From Roseihalotalea indica (lineage in GTDB: Bacteria; Bacteroidota; Bacteroidia; Cytophagales; Cyclobacteriaceae): a stretch of 64,000 nt of DNA. The translations under genes were made by a program, and so were the position numbers. The stretch's first letter is position 1. Every line of letters starts with the position of its first letter. The DNA is taken from positions 930,001 through 994,000 of the forward strand of contig NZ_JAINFL010000004.1 of assembly GCF_022458895.1 (NCBI RefSeq), in the 5' to 3' direction. Shown here one piece after another: positions 9,270 to 18,440 of the stretch. The notes under the pieces were generated by a model. That model saw only the letters and a program-made list of their open reading frames with translations, ran no database searches and was not told the origin of the DNA.

Positions 9270-9806
9270 ATGAAAGTTCACGATACAACCGGGAGCATTT
9301 TCTTTTCTGAACGGCAGCATTTTCGTCAACCCTGGTTATGGTTTCTGTTACTTGGTATGGATGGAATGTTTATTTACGGCCTGATAAAACAGGTTGTTCT
9401 GGGCAAGCCATTTGGCGATAACCCGATCAGCAACTCCGGGCTGGTTGTTGTGGCATCGCTGGTATTTCTGCTTACGCTACTTATTGCGTTCCTTCGCCTG
9501 GATACAGTAATTAAGAAAGATGGAATCTATTATCGCTTTTTGCCACTTCAACTGGCTTATAAGAAAATTGCCTGGGATAGACTTGCTGCATCCTACGTAC
9601 GCCAATATAGCCCCATTGGAGAGTACGGTGGCTGGGGACTTAGGCTTGGTATTTTTGGCAGAGGAAAAGCCTTCAATGTATCAGGAAATCAAGGTCTTCA
9701 ACTTGTGTATGATGACGGAAAAAAGTTTTTACTGGGCACCCAACATCCTGATGAAATAAAACAAGCCTTACTTGAACTAGGTCAGCTTAAGCCAGAGAAT
9801 CAATAG
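9270..9806 (+). CDS. Hypothetical two-helix membrane protein with PH-like tail
   Basis: 178 residues, with ATG start. Two hydrophobic helices lie at about residues 23-42 and 58-78, separated by a short polar loop. A basic, strand-rich C-terminal part follows (IKKDGIYYRFLPLQ, ITWDRL-like IAWDRLAASYVRQY, GNQGLQLVYDDGKKFLLGTQ). That layout, two helices then a YYRF/G-Q-L-DGKKFLLGTQ pattern, resembles bacterial PH-domain membrane proteins found widely in Bacteroidota, but I cannot name the family. It stands alone between two leftward sigma/FecR operons and shares a terminator with the convergent SusD gene. No function is proposed. Confidence 0.8.
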   Translation: MKVHDTTGSIFFSERQHFRQPWLWFLLLGMDGMFIYGLIKQVVLGKPFGDNPISNSGLVVVASLVFLLTLLIAFLRLDTVIKKDGIYYRFLPLQLAYKKIAWDRLAASYVRQYSPIGEYGGWGLRLGIFGRGKAFNVSGNQGLQLVYDDGKKFLLGTQHPDEIKQALLELGQLKPENQ

Positions 9807-9905
9807 CCCGCAGATTGAAAATAAGTATAAGAGAAGGGTTCTCCTTATTACTCCCTTAACATCGTGAATGATGTTTTAACTGACTTTAAACTACCTTTTA
9901 GTGAA

Positions 9906-9936
9906 AAAAGGAGGCTCCGGATAGGAACCTCCTTTT
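9906..9936. terminator. Bidirectional hairpin terminator
   Basis: AAAAGGAGG (9906-9914) pairs perfectly with CCTCCTTTT (9928-9936). The stem continues inward through TCC/GGA after one mismatch to a small GGATA loop. It has A-run and T-run flanks on the two sides, as expected for a terminator that works both ways between the convergent genes ending at 9806 and 9955. Confidence 0.85.
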
Positions 9937-9954
9937 CGCAAGAGACTGTTTATT

Positions 9955-11487
9955 TTACCAACCCGGGTTTTGGGTTAGCACTCCGTTGCTAGATTCTACC
10001 TCGTGGGGTGGAATCGGCCACACATGGTGAATAGCAGGGTCAAACTGAGGGCGGGCGGGCCATACAATAGAGCCATCCTGAGCGTGTAAAGGCTCGGCGT
10101 AGGCGGCATCTGCATCACCCCAGCGTACCAGGTCAAAATGACGGTCGCTCCACTCACCGGCTAATTCGTTTCGTCGCTCCTGCTTTAGATCTTCCAGGGT
10201 GGTATTGGTTAGTGGAGCCAGTCCGGCTCTTTCCCGTACCAAATTTAACGGTTCATCCCCATTCTTTCCATCAGCAATCAGAGCTTCCGCCTTGATCAAC
10301 AGCACCTCGGCATAGCGCATCAGCGGAACGTTCAGGTCAGTAGAAGGCTTATCTCCATTCGGGTTTACGCGACTAACGTCTGAAAAAGGCTCTACATATT
10401 TACCAAACATATACCCTGTCTCGTTATTAGAGGTTTGCGTCCAGGTAAATTCCTCACCGAAATAGTTGAAGACCGTACCTTTCTGAAAGATGGTTACATC
10501 GCGTCGGGCATCGCCTTCTTCATAACTGTCGTACAGTTCGCGGGTGGGTTGATAGTAGCCCCAGCCATTGTACTTACCCCAGCCTTTGTTCTCAAACATA
10601 ACCCCAGGCAAGATACTTCCCGTCTGAGTATTAGACACCACCGACCAGATGTATTCACTACTCCAGTTATTAGCTGAGGAAAACACAGCCCGGAAATCTT
10701 CTGCCGGATTTCCGGTATTCATTAACGCATGTTCGCCGGAGCCAATCACCTGATCGGCGGCCTGCACTGCTGCTGCATATTTAGAAGCATCGTACTGAGC
10801 CCAGTACAGATTGGTCTTGGCGATATAAGCATAAGCAGCGGTTTTATGAGCTCTTCCACGATCACTGGCATCATACTCACTGAAATACGGAAGATGGTCG
10901 GCCGCCTGCTCAAATTCGCTAACGATATAGGCATAATTTTCGGTTACACTACCGGGCCGGGGCAGGTTATAATCGGAAAGATCGGTCCGATCTATGATAG
11001 GCACTCCGGCGCGATCATCACCAAAACGGTAAGCCAGATCAAAATACATAAGGCCAGACAGGAAGTACGCCTCACCCAGCACCCGGTTTTTCAGATCAGG
11101 ATCGATGTCCATCTCCGGCACATTATTGATGATGTCGTTGGCCCGTTTGATGACCCGGTATTTCTTGGCCCATATGTCTCTGATATAGCCTTCATCACCG
11201 GTGCAGATAAAATTCTTCATGTTATCAGGGTCAGCTTTTACCCGGCCGGTCACCATATCGTCGCTGGCATTGATGAACCAGAAGTAGCCACGACCAACCA
11301 TTTCGTCATCCGTAAATAGCTCATAAAGCGCATTGGCCGCCGATTCGGCGTCCTCAGTTGTTTGCCAGAAAGTAGCATCCGAAGGTGTGCCTTCGGGTGT
11401 TAATTCCAGAAACTCATCGGAGCATCCGGCAATAATCCAGAACAGGCAGATCAGCGGTAGATATTTTAGTATTTTCATTGTTCTCAT
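9955..11487 (-). CDS. SusD/RagB-family outer-membrane lipoprotein (set 2)
   Basis: Substrate-binding lipoprotein paired with the SusC protein encoded 83 bp upstream. The frame is open to a TTG at 11553, but MRTMKILKYLP at 11487 (or MKILKYLP at 11478) gives a proper lipoprotein signal with lipobox IAGC, so the start is moved. Classical SusD organisation: N-terminal SusD-like part (FLELTPEGTPSDATFWQT, YRVIKRANDIINNVPE) and C-terminal RagB part (RYAEVLLIKAEALI, LVRERAGL, ERRNELAGEWSDRHFDLVRWGD, WPIPPHEVESSNGVLTQNPGW). It ends in the usual NPGW. About 510 residues. This is the canonical branch, unlike the SusD of set 1. Confidence 0.95.
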   Translation of the reverse strand: MRTMKILKYLPLICLFWIIAGCSDEFLELTPEGTPSDATFWQTTEDAESAANALYELFTDDEMVGRGYFWFINASDDMVTGRVKADPDNMKNFICTGDEGYIRDIWAKKYRVIKRANDIINNVPEMDIDPDLKNRVLGEAYFLSGLMYFDLAYRFGDDRAGVPIIDRTDLSDYNLPRPGSVTENYAYIVSEFEQAADHLPYFSEYDASDRGRAHKTAAYAYIAKTNLYWAQYDASKYAAAVQAADQVIGSGEHALMNTGNPAEDFRAVFSSANNWSSEYIWSVVSNTQTGSILPGVMFENKGWGKYNGWGYYQPTRELYDSYEEGDARRDVTIFQKGTVFNYFGEEFTWTQTSNNETGYMFGKYVEPFSDVSRVNPNGDKPSTDLNVPLMRYAEVLLIKAEALIADGKNGDEPLNLVRERAGLAPLTNTTLEDLKQERRNELAGEWSDRHFDLVRWGDADAAYAEPLHAQDGSIVWPARPQFDPAIHHVWPIPPHEVESSNGVLTQNPGW

Positions 11488-11570
11488 GTTTTTGTGTGTT
11501 TGTAAATGAGCTCCGGTATTGGGGCAGTATGTTTGTGATTGCCTAAAACCCAATACCTGATCCCCAATGA

Positions 11571-14500
11571 TTAAAATCCAACGTTGAGTCCGAAAATGAA
11601 GCTTCGGGCCTGTGGATAGTATCCCATATCAATACCATGATCAGCAATCACTTCAGGGTCAAAGCCAGAATACTGGGAGAAGGTTAGCAGGTTGGTCCCT
11701 GTTACGTAGAAGCGCACCTGCGACAGGCTTATGCGATCTACCAACGCAGCAGGCAGGGTATAACCCAACGTTATGTTTTTAACCCGCATATAAGAGGCGT
11801 CTTCCAGATACCAGTCGGATACCGTACCAAAGTTATTATTCTCGTCTTTTACCGAAACCTGTGGAATATCTGATCCGGTGTTGGTAGGCGACCATGCATC
11901 TTTAATTTCGGACAGCATATTATACCCCTGGGTAGGCATCAATGTGCTGAACTTCAAACCATTAAAAACCGTGATACCACTTACTCCCTGCAACAACAGG
12001 TTTAAGTCAAACCCCCGGTAGTTCATGTTCAGATTCACTCCGTAGCTAAAGTCGGGGAAGTTATCACCTTTAAAAACCTTATCCTGCTCATTGAGCATTC
12101 CATCTCCGTTCTGATCTACAAACTTGAGGTCTCCGGGTCGGGCATTGGGCTGAATCAGTTCACCATCCGGGCCGGTATAGCTACTGACAGCTTCTTCATT
12201 CTGGAAGATGCCATCGTTTTCGTATACATAGAAGGAATAAATGGCATGACCTACCTCCGTTCTCAGGGGCTGAAGAATTCCGCGTACGCTGTTGCCATGC
12301 TGAATATTATCGTAGTTATCACCCAAACTAGTCACCGTATTTTCAATCGTGGTCAGGTTGCCTGAAATATCAAAGTTCAGTTCACCAATGGTGTTGGCAT
12401 AACCCAGTTGAAATTCCCAGCCTTTGTTTTCTACCGAACCGGCATTTTCCCAGGGAGCATTACTTACCCCGGCAGTTCCGGACAAGGGTACCTGCACTAG
12501 CATATCATCCGTCTTCTTAAAAAAGTAATCAGCATTGAAGTAGACGGTATTGTCAAAAGCCGTGGCATTCACCCCAATATCGGTTTGGGTGGTGGTTTCC
12601 CATTGGATGTTCGGGTTGGCAATACCATTAATGGCATATCCGTAGTAATCGGTATTAGATGCTGGATCGCCTAGTAATGCTTGCGTTCGGCTTAGCAGTA
12701 CGGTAGTCGGGAAATCACCTAATGCGCCCAGGTTACCGATCTTACCCCAGCTAGCCCGTAGTTTCAGGTCGTCCAGCCAATTCGTGTTCTGCATAAAGCT
12801 CTCTTCGGATAGTCGCCAGGCCACTGAGGCAGAAGGAAATGATCCCCATTTGTTGCCACTGCCTAATTTTGAGGAACCGTCGCGCCGTAAGGTAGCCGTC
12901 AGCAAATACTTACCGTCGTACTCATAATTCAAACGGGCCAGCGTAGAGATCAGCGAGTTTTGCGTGCTTCCGCCACTGGGTGTGCCAAAAGGGCCATTGG
13001 CATTAGGAAAGAACTGCTGAGAAGGCGCTTCGCTAGGAAAACCCTGGGCGCTCATATTAAAATAAGAGTACTCACTTTTTTGCGCCATATAGCCCACCAA
13101 CAAATTCAGTGAGTGACGTTCGGCAAATACTTTCTGGTAGTTCAGCGTATTTTCAGCTACCCACGAGAAGCTCAGGTTATCTTCCTGATACAACTCATTG
13201 TAATCAAAGATTTTTCCCGGCTCGGTAATGCGGGATGTAAAGCTTTTTACAGTGGTATTGGTGCGGGTCAGCCCCAGGTTGAAACGATAAGTCAGCCCAT
13301 CCAGAATGCTATATTCGGCATACGCGTTTCCGGAAAGCGTGGTAGAAGGACGTTTGGAGTTTAACCGATCCAGGTAAGCGACCGGGTTGATCAGGTCACC
13401 GTAAGAGCCAATGTAATCGCTTCCCCGAGGGGCTACTCCGCCGTATAATCCAGCGGATTCATCTTCCCAGACAGTTGCGCTGGGCGGGTAGTAAATAGCG
13501 GTGATCAGGGCGCCGGTATATCCTGAGGTGGTATTCACTCCATAATTACCGTTATTATAGAGCACAGTAAAGTTCTCACCTACATGAAATCGTTCTCCCA
13601 AATCAAAGTCGCTGTTCAATCGTAGTGCATACCGATCCGCGTAGGTATTTCGCAAAGTACCTTCCGTTTTGCGGTACCCCAGCGAGGTATAGAAGCGGCT
13701 GTTCTCACTTCCTCCTTTTACTGAAAGATCATAGTTTTGAATAGCGCCGCTGCGGAAAATCTCATCCATCCAGTTAGTGCGGGTTACCAGTCCGTAGGGA
13801 TTCGTATCAGGATTGATATAAGCCCGTCCTTCGTAATCAGCCGCGTAGCCGGCATTATCAAACGCGAGGTTCATAACATCGGCATACTCCTGGGCATTCA
13901 GTGCATCCAGTTGCCTGGTTACGTTTTGCACCCCGGCATAGGTATTAAAGTTGATCTGGGGTTTACCCGACATTCCTTTTTTGGTGGTGATGATCACCAC
14001 TCCGGCAGCAGCCCGGGCACCGTAGATCGCCGAAGCAGAAGCATCTTTCAATACGTTCATTGACTCAATATCCGCCGGATTAGGAATGGGAGCTCCTGGC
14101 ACTCCGTCTACCACATACAGCGGTTCTTCGTTGGAAAGGGTACCAATGCCCCGCACCCGCACCATTGGGGTAGCAGTAGGGTCACCACCATTGCTCAGCA
14201 CGGTCACTCCGGGCACAGTGCCCTGCATGACTTCCTGAGCGTTGAAGATGGGACGGTCCTTCAACTGCTTTACGGTTTGCACTTCGGCAATGGCGCCAGT
14301 TACATCTTTCTTACGGGCCGTACCGTAGCCAATTACCACTACATTATCTAAAGAAGTTAAAGAAGGTTCCAGCACCACATTAAGTTGCGACTGCCCGCGT
14401 ACCGGCACTTCTTTGGTCTCATAGCCAATGAAGGAAAATACCAGTGTGGCGGTTTCGTCCACCGTAATTCTAAAGTTGCCATCCAGATCGGTGATGGTTC

Positions 14501-14975
14501 CTTCGTTAGTGTCCTTGAGCAGCACGTTTACTCCGGGTAGCGGCATATTTTCCTGATCGGTAACAACCCCAGACACCGTCACTTCAGTGATTTGCGGTAC
14601 ATTTTTGGTTTTCGCGGGCCGCAACATGACCACAATGCTTTGATTGATCCGCTTAAAGTTCAGGTTTGTTTGAGATGCCACCGAATATAGAATATCTTTC
14701 AAGGATTGCTTCTTGTTCTCAATCGTAACTTTCTGTTGGAGGTTAACCTGGGCATTACCGTAGGAAAAATAAAAGTCGGTATGCTGCTCAATTTCCTGTA
14801 ATACCTCCTTCACCGAAACCTGATCAAACGAAAGAGTCAGTTTCACTTCACTAAGCCGTTGGCTGGGTTCGGCCATCACACGGGAGCCCAGTGTGCCGAG
14901 CATTATCTGCACGACCACGAATAGCATAAAGATGCGTAAGGGCCTGAGGGTTGGGTAGTAAGAATTTCTCTTCAT
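11571..14975 (-). CDS. SusC/RagA family TonB-dependent transporter with STN domain (set 2)
   Basis: 1134-residue outer-membrane import channel. It has a signal peptide to about residue 35, STN domain about 43-117, carboxypeptidase-regulatory-like domain about 133-203 (LPGVNVLLKDT, TDLDGNF, FSFIGYE), plug from about 212 (VVVIGYGTARKKDVTGA, LYVVDGVPG, VLKDASASAIYGARAAAGVV) and barrel ending GLNVGF. The plug phrases are the most conserved signature of the family. It is transcribed after sigma and FecR genes, with SusD following, and the STN domain fits trans-envelope signalling to that FecR. The substrate cannot be read from the sequence; there are no enzyme genes in this set. Confidence 0.96.
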   Translation of the reverse strand: MKRNSYYPTLRPLRIFMLFVVVQIMLGTLGSRVMAEPSQRLSEVKLTLSFDQVSVKEVLQEIEQHTDFYFSYGNAQVNLQQKVTIENKKQSLKDILYSVASQTNLNFKRINQSIVVMLRPAKTKNVPQITEVTVSGVVTDQENMPLPGVNVLLKDTNEGTITDLDGNFRITVDETATLVFSFIGYETKEVPVRGQSQLNVVLEPSLTSLDNVVVIGYGTARKKDVTGAIAEVQTVKQLKDRPIFNAQEVMQGTVPGVTVLSNGGDPTATPMVRVRGIGTLSNEEPLYVVDGVPGAPIPNPADIESMNVLKDASASAIYGARAAAGVVIITTKKGMSGKPQINFNTYAGVQNVTRQLDALNAQEYADVMNLAFDNAGYAADYEGRAYINPDTNPYGLVTRTNWMDEIFRSGAIQNYDLSVKGGSENSRFYTSLGYRKTEGTLRNTYADRYALRLNSDFDLGERFHVGENFTVLYNNGNYGVNTTSGYTGALITAIYYPPSATVWEDESAGLYGGVAPRGSDYIGSYGDLINPVAYLDRLNSKRPSTTLSGNAYAEYSILDGLTYRFNLGLTRTNTTVKSFTSRITEPGKIFDYNELYQEDNLSFSWVAENTLNYQKVFAERHSLNLLVGYMAQKSEYSYFNMSAQGFPSEAPSQQFFPNANGPFGTPSGGSTQNSLISTLARLNYEYDGKYLLTATLRRDGSSKLGSGNKWGSFPSASVAWRLSEESFMQNTNWLDDLKLRASWGKIGNLGALGDFPTTVLLSRTQALLGDPASNTDYYGYAINGIANPNIQWETTTQTDIGVNATAFDNTVYFNADYFFKKTDDMLVQVPLSGTAGVSNAPWENAGSVENKGWEFQLGYANTIGELNFDISGNLTTIENTVTSLGDNYDNIQHGNSVRGILQPLRTEVGHAIYSFYVYENDGIFQNEEAVSSYTGPDGELIQPNARPGDLKFVDQNGDGMLNEQDKVFKGDNFPDFSYGVNLNMNYRGFDLNLLLQGVSGITVFNGLKFSTLMPTQGYNMLSEIKDAWSPTNTGSDIPQVSVKDENNNFGTVSDWYLEDASYMRVKNITLGYTLPAALVDRISLSQVRFYVTGTNLLTFSQYSGFDPEVIADHGIDMGYYPQARSFIFGLNVGF

Positions 14976-15107
14976 AGATCTTTGATTAAAGAAGATTAGA
15001 TGAAACGGTTATAGTGTAAAATTTTGATTATTAACTGTTTACAGTTTAAGTTCAGACGCAAGTCTTCCGACTTCCCTTTCCTCCACACTCCAAGCCCCCT
15101 GCCCTAC

Positions 15108-16130
15108 TCATTCACAACTTCCCGGCTCCAGTGTTACCTGTTGTTGGGTTATTGTAAAGTCAATACATATGGCATGATGCATGATCTGTAAGATATTCTG
15201 AAGTTGCTCCTGTTGGAAGGTACCGGAGAACCGCCGGTCACCGATAGATTCGTCGCTCAATACAATCTGTACCTGATACCATCGCTCCAGGGTTGGAATA
15301 ATCTCTCGTAATGACTGATCCTGAAAAATCAACTTCCCTTCTCTCCAGGCGGCCAGTCGGCTAAGGTCCGGTGTACTTTTAATGAATGTAGCGTGCGCTT
15401 TATCCACGATCACTCCTTCGGCTGGTGAGAGGACGATGTGTTCGGATGAATCTTTCTCTAATGACACCCGCACCGAACCTGAAGCTACCGCCACCGTTGC
15501 AGGTTCATTTTTATATTCTTTCACATTAAAAGAGGTTCCCAGCACTCGTACTTTCAGGTCTTCGGTTTGTACGGTAAATGGAGAAGCCTCATCTCTTACC
15601 ACATCGAAGAAACCCTCACCGGTTAGCAGAACATTTCTTGTCAGGAATGGCTCAGCGTACTCCAGGGTGCTACCGGCATTAAGCCAAACCTTCGTTCCAT
15701 CAGGTAGCAGAATTTTTTGAATATTCCCATTAGGCACCTCTATCTTTTTGATTGATAAAAGAGGCGTGCTTTCTGACGCTGTCTTCTCATAACGGAAATA
15801 AAATAATACTGATAAGCCTATGAACAGACAAGCTGCGCCCCACCGGAGCCACTGCCCTACCCTCCTTTTTCGGCCAACAGTTTTCTCATAACCTAGGATC
15901 TCCTCCCGTTGTCTGGCTTTTGCCACCCCTCTTACTAGCAATTGTTTAGCCCGGGTGCGGTCGTGCTTAGGTAGTTTGGGGTGAGCTTTCCATTGCTGCT
16001 TGGCATATTCCCACTGCTGCTGGCGAGCTTCACTTTCCGCTAGTAATTCGGCTAAGGCCGCCTTCTCCTCCTCGGAAGCTTCCTTTGAAAAATAGCGGCT
16101 GACCAATGTCCAGAAGTAGTCTTCTTCCAT
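15108..16130 (-). CDS. FecR-family anti-sigma factor (set 2)
   Basis: 340 residues, ATG start. The N-terminal cytoplasmic part has the repeated YFSKEASEEEKAALAELL pattern. A single membrane helix lies at about residues 91-107 (WGAACLFIGLSVLFYF). The periplasmic FecR domain has LPDGTKVWLNAGSTLEY, VLLTGEGFFDV and VRVLGTSFNVKEY, and the C-terminal DUF4974-type domain has LIFQDQSLREIIPTLERWYQV. It lies 84 bp after the sigma gene and 132 bp before SusC. A minor AAGTC/GACTT hairpin (15060-15073) lies in the FecR-SusC gap. It is expected to relay the SusC signal to the sigma factor of this set. Confidence 0.94.
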   Translation of the reverse strand: MEEDYFWTLVSRYFSKEASEEEKAALAELLAESEARQQQWEYAKQQWKAHPKLPKHDRTRAKQLLVRGVAKARQREEILGYEKTVGRKRRVGQWLRWGAACLFIGLSVLFYFRYEKTASESTPLLSIKKIEVPNGNIQKILLPDGTKVWLNAGSTLEYAEPFLTRNVLLTGEGFFDVVRDEASPFTVQTEDLKVRVLGTSFNVKEYKNEPATVAVASGSVRVSLEKDSSEHIVLSPAEGVIVDKAHATFIKSTPDLSRLAAWREGKLIFQDQSLREIIPTLERWYQVQIVLSDESIGDRRFSGTFQQEQLQNILQIMHHAICIDFTITQQQVTLEPGSCE

Positions 16131-16214
16131 ACAGATGCTTGTTCAGATATATGACAGCCGCCGCCCCATAAATCTGGTAGTCCTTCTGAAATTTTTTTAC
16201 TTTTTTTAAAGCAC

Positions 16215-16814
16215 TTAGCAGAACAGCCCAGCAAAGGTGGTTAGTGCGAAGAGGTGATGCACCATGGCGGTGATCTTGGCTTTATGCAGGGACATAAATT
16301 TAACGGCCTGGGTCATATGCTTTTGCACGGTTTCGACCGAGATATCCAGCAGTTCGGCAATTTCTTTATACCGCAGTCCATCCAGTCGATTGAGCCGAAA
16401 GACCAGTTGCCGCTGGGTAGGCATTTCCGAAATCAGTTGGTCTACCTGTTGAAAGAGCTGGTTGTACTGTATAATAGATTCCGGGTTATGGCTATCGGTT
16501 TCTTCTTTGGAAGCAGCCTGTCGAAAGCTATACTGTTCCTTTTTCAGCATATTTAAAGAGGCATTTTTGATTGCCCTTAGAAGATATGCTTTAGGAGATT
16601 GCTGGATTGATAACGTTTCACGCTTTTCCCAAAGCTTAAGAAAGGTATCAGCAACTACTTCTTCCGCTAACGAAATATTCTTCAGAAAATGCATTGCCAG
16701 CTCTAGAAGAGTATCGTAGTATTTGTCAAAAAGTACCTGAAGTGCCAAGTCATTGCCTTCCTTTATCAACTGGATAAGCTGAAGATCGTCAATCTGGCCA
16801 AGGTCCTTTTTCAT
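16215..16814 (-). CDS. ECF RNA polymerase sigma factor (set 2)
   Basis: 199 residues, ATG start. Region 2: LFDKYYDTLLELAMHFLKN, AEEVVADTFLKLWEKRETL. Region 4: ISEMPTQRQLVFRLNRLDGLRYKEIAELLDISVETVQKHM, a clear helix-turn-helix. After region 4 comes an extra tail of about 20 residues that is hydrophobic (HHLFALTTFAGLFC), as in the third sigma factor of the window. First gene of a leftward sigma/FecR/SusC/SusD set. Confidence 0.94.
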   Translation of the reverse strand: MKKDLGQIDDLQLIQLIKEGNDLALQVLFDKYYDTLLELAMHFLKNISLAEEVVADTFLKLWEKRETLSIQQSPKAYLLRAIKNASLNMLKKEQYSFRQAASKEETDSHNPESIIQYNQLFQQVDQLISEMPTQRQLVFRLNRLDGLRYKEIAELLDISVETVQKHMTQAVKFMSLHKAKITAMVHHLFALTTFAGLFC

Positions 16815-17322
16815 AGCTCAATCGGTAGTATTTCAATGTTACTTCAAATGAACCACAGATTTTTGGGGAGTAATAGTCTACTGGCATTATGATTCTGTTA
16901 AGGAGTATAGTGAAATTTCTCAAATAATTAATACTATCCCCCACATTACTAGGCAAAGATGGTATGTCTGCTTAGGTAAATGGGTAAATCAGTGATCAGA
17001 TTTTCCACGAGGTACATGAAGATGATAGTGAAATCAGCACATAAGTAGTAATTGTTCCAAGTTCACTCTACTATAACCCCGCGCAATAGGTCGGAATTAC
17101 GCCCCCTAGTCCACCACCAACCGTGATGCTTAAGGAACCGTTAGCCAACCCATAGCAATTAATTACATTTTGAACGTTGCAGATCAAAGCTTACTTGCAA
17201 AAGTTATAACTACGGACTAATGAGTTTTGTAATACAGGTTCTGTCTCTTATAGGAGACAACCAACAAGAAGAAAAAGTGAATCCTTTTTTATTTTATCTC
17301 TGCTCTTTTAGTGGTAAGATGT
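16815..17322. other. Intergenic region, no gene seen
   Basis: About 500 bases that should carry the promoter of the second sigma-factor operon and the end of the oxidoreductase transcript. No open frame of useful length, no strong hairpin and no RNA gene is visible. AT-rich with no family resemblance. Confidence 0.5.
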
Positions 17323-18306
17323 TTAAGCCATAATGACTACCACAATCTTACCAGCAGCGTTACCGCTTTCCATATATTGGTGAGCCTCAACAATTTCATC
17401 CAGAGTAAAGACTTTGCTGATGTTCAGTTTGACTTGATCTGCTTCTACCTGACGGATAAAATCCTGAAAAACCGGCGTAGAACTTATGATTTGCCCACTA
17501 TCGTAGATGGTCAGATGTACCGTAGCTGGTATAAATTCCATAGGGGCAAAATCAGGAATTGACCAGGTCTCGGAAAGCATCCCCGTCATACAGGCTGTTC
17601 CACCCAGTTTCACACATTCCAGAGAATCTTTCAGCGTTGATGTACCGACCAATTCTAGTACTTTATCTATACCTTGTGAGAAAAGGGTTTGGACTTTGTT
17701 TTTAAGATTTCCATCGTCAATCAGCACGTAAGAAGCACCATTTTCCAGTAAAACTTTCTCTTTCTGGGGATTGCGGGTGGTAGCAATCACGGTAAGCCCC
17801 ACCTGGTGAGCAATTTGTGTAGCCAACATACCGACCGAAGATGTGCCGCCTCTAATCAACAGGGTTTCTTCTTTTTGTATGTTGAGGGCCAGGTGCAATG
17901 AGCCATGCACGGTTTGGTACATTTCCGGAATAGCTCCCAGAACGTCCCAGGGAAGGCTACTTTGAACCGGATGAAGCAGGCTTTTAGGTAGCACTGTATA
18001 TTCGGCATAGCTACCATCAAATTCGCGGCCCATTTCTCCCATTAAGGCCAGCACCTTTTGCCCTTTATCATACTGACCGGATGGGTCCAGTTCCACTTCT
18101 CCGACACATTCAATCCCTAAAACCCGAGGAAACGTAACATTCGGAGACAATCCCTTGCGAGTCATCAGTTCGGAACGATTTAAGCCGAATGCTCTGACTT
18201 TAACTAATACTTGCTCTTCGCCAGGCTCCGGAACAGGTCTTTCAGTGAGTATCAGATTTTCGGCTTTACCAGGATGATGTAATACAACTGCTTTCATGTT
18301 ATTCAT
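17323..18306 (-). CDS. Zinc-independent MDR oxidoreductase (quinone oxidoreductase-like)
   Basis: 327 residues of the medium-chain dehydrogenase/reductase family. The GroES-like N-terminal part has KVRAFGLNRSELMTRKG and LGIECVGEVE. The nucleotide-binding part has IRGGTSSVGMLATQIAH, a variant of the usual GxxSxVG motif for NADPH, and VIATTRNPQKEKVLLENGA. It ends AHQYMESGNAAGKIVVVI, as in quinone oxidoreductases. The catalytic and structural zinc cysteines of alcohol dehydrogenases are absent, so reduction of a quinone or an unsaturated carbonyl is more likely than alcohol oxidation. It is last in a long leftward array of redox genes, after a truncated hydrolase, with a 134-bp gap. Two close ATGs (18306, 18297) could both start it. 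Confidence 0.88.
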   Translation of the reverse strand: MNNMKAVVLHHPGKAENLILTERPVPEPGEEQVLVKVRAFGLNRSELMTRKGLSPNVTFPRVLGIECVGEVELDPSGQYDKGQKVLALMGEMGREFDGSYAEYTVLPKSLLHPVQSSLPWDVLGAIPEMYQTVHGSLHLALNIQKEETLLIRGGTSSVGMLATQIAHQVGLTVIATTRNPQKEKVLLENGASYVLIDDGNLKNKVQTLFSQGIDKVLELVGTSTLKDSLECVKLGGTACMTGMLSETWSIPDFAPMEFIPATVHLTIYDSGQIISSTPVFQDFIRQVEADQVKLNISKVFTLDEIVEAHQYMESGNAAGKIVVVIMA

Positions 18307-18440
18307 TTGATGCTATAAATACCATAAGTAACCAAAGTGATATACAACAGTAAAACGCAAACTACCCGGGCCTCGGCTCGGCATTAATGGTCAAAACTCC
18401 ATTAGTTTCAAAATGCAAAGTTCGAAAAATCAGGCTATTG

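Noticed and set aside
10729..11319. 196-codon open frame on the + strand
   Set aside because: Lies antisense within a strong SusD gene; translation has no family pattern and the SusD frame explains the base composition.
16815..17322. Possible tRNA or regulatory RNA in the 500-base gap
   Set aside because: No cloverleaf or conserved T-loop-like sequence and no paired structure; also no such RNA seen elsewhere in the window.
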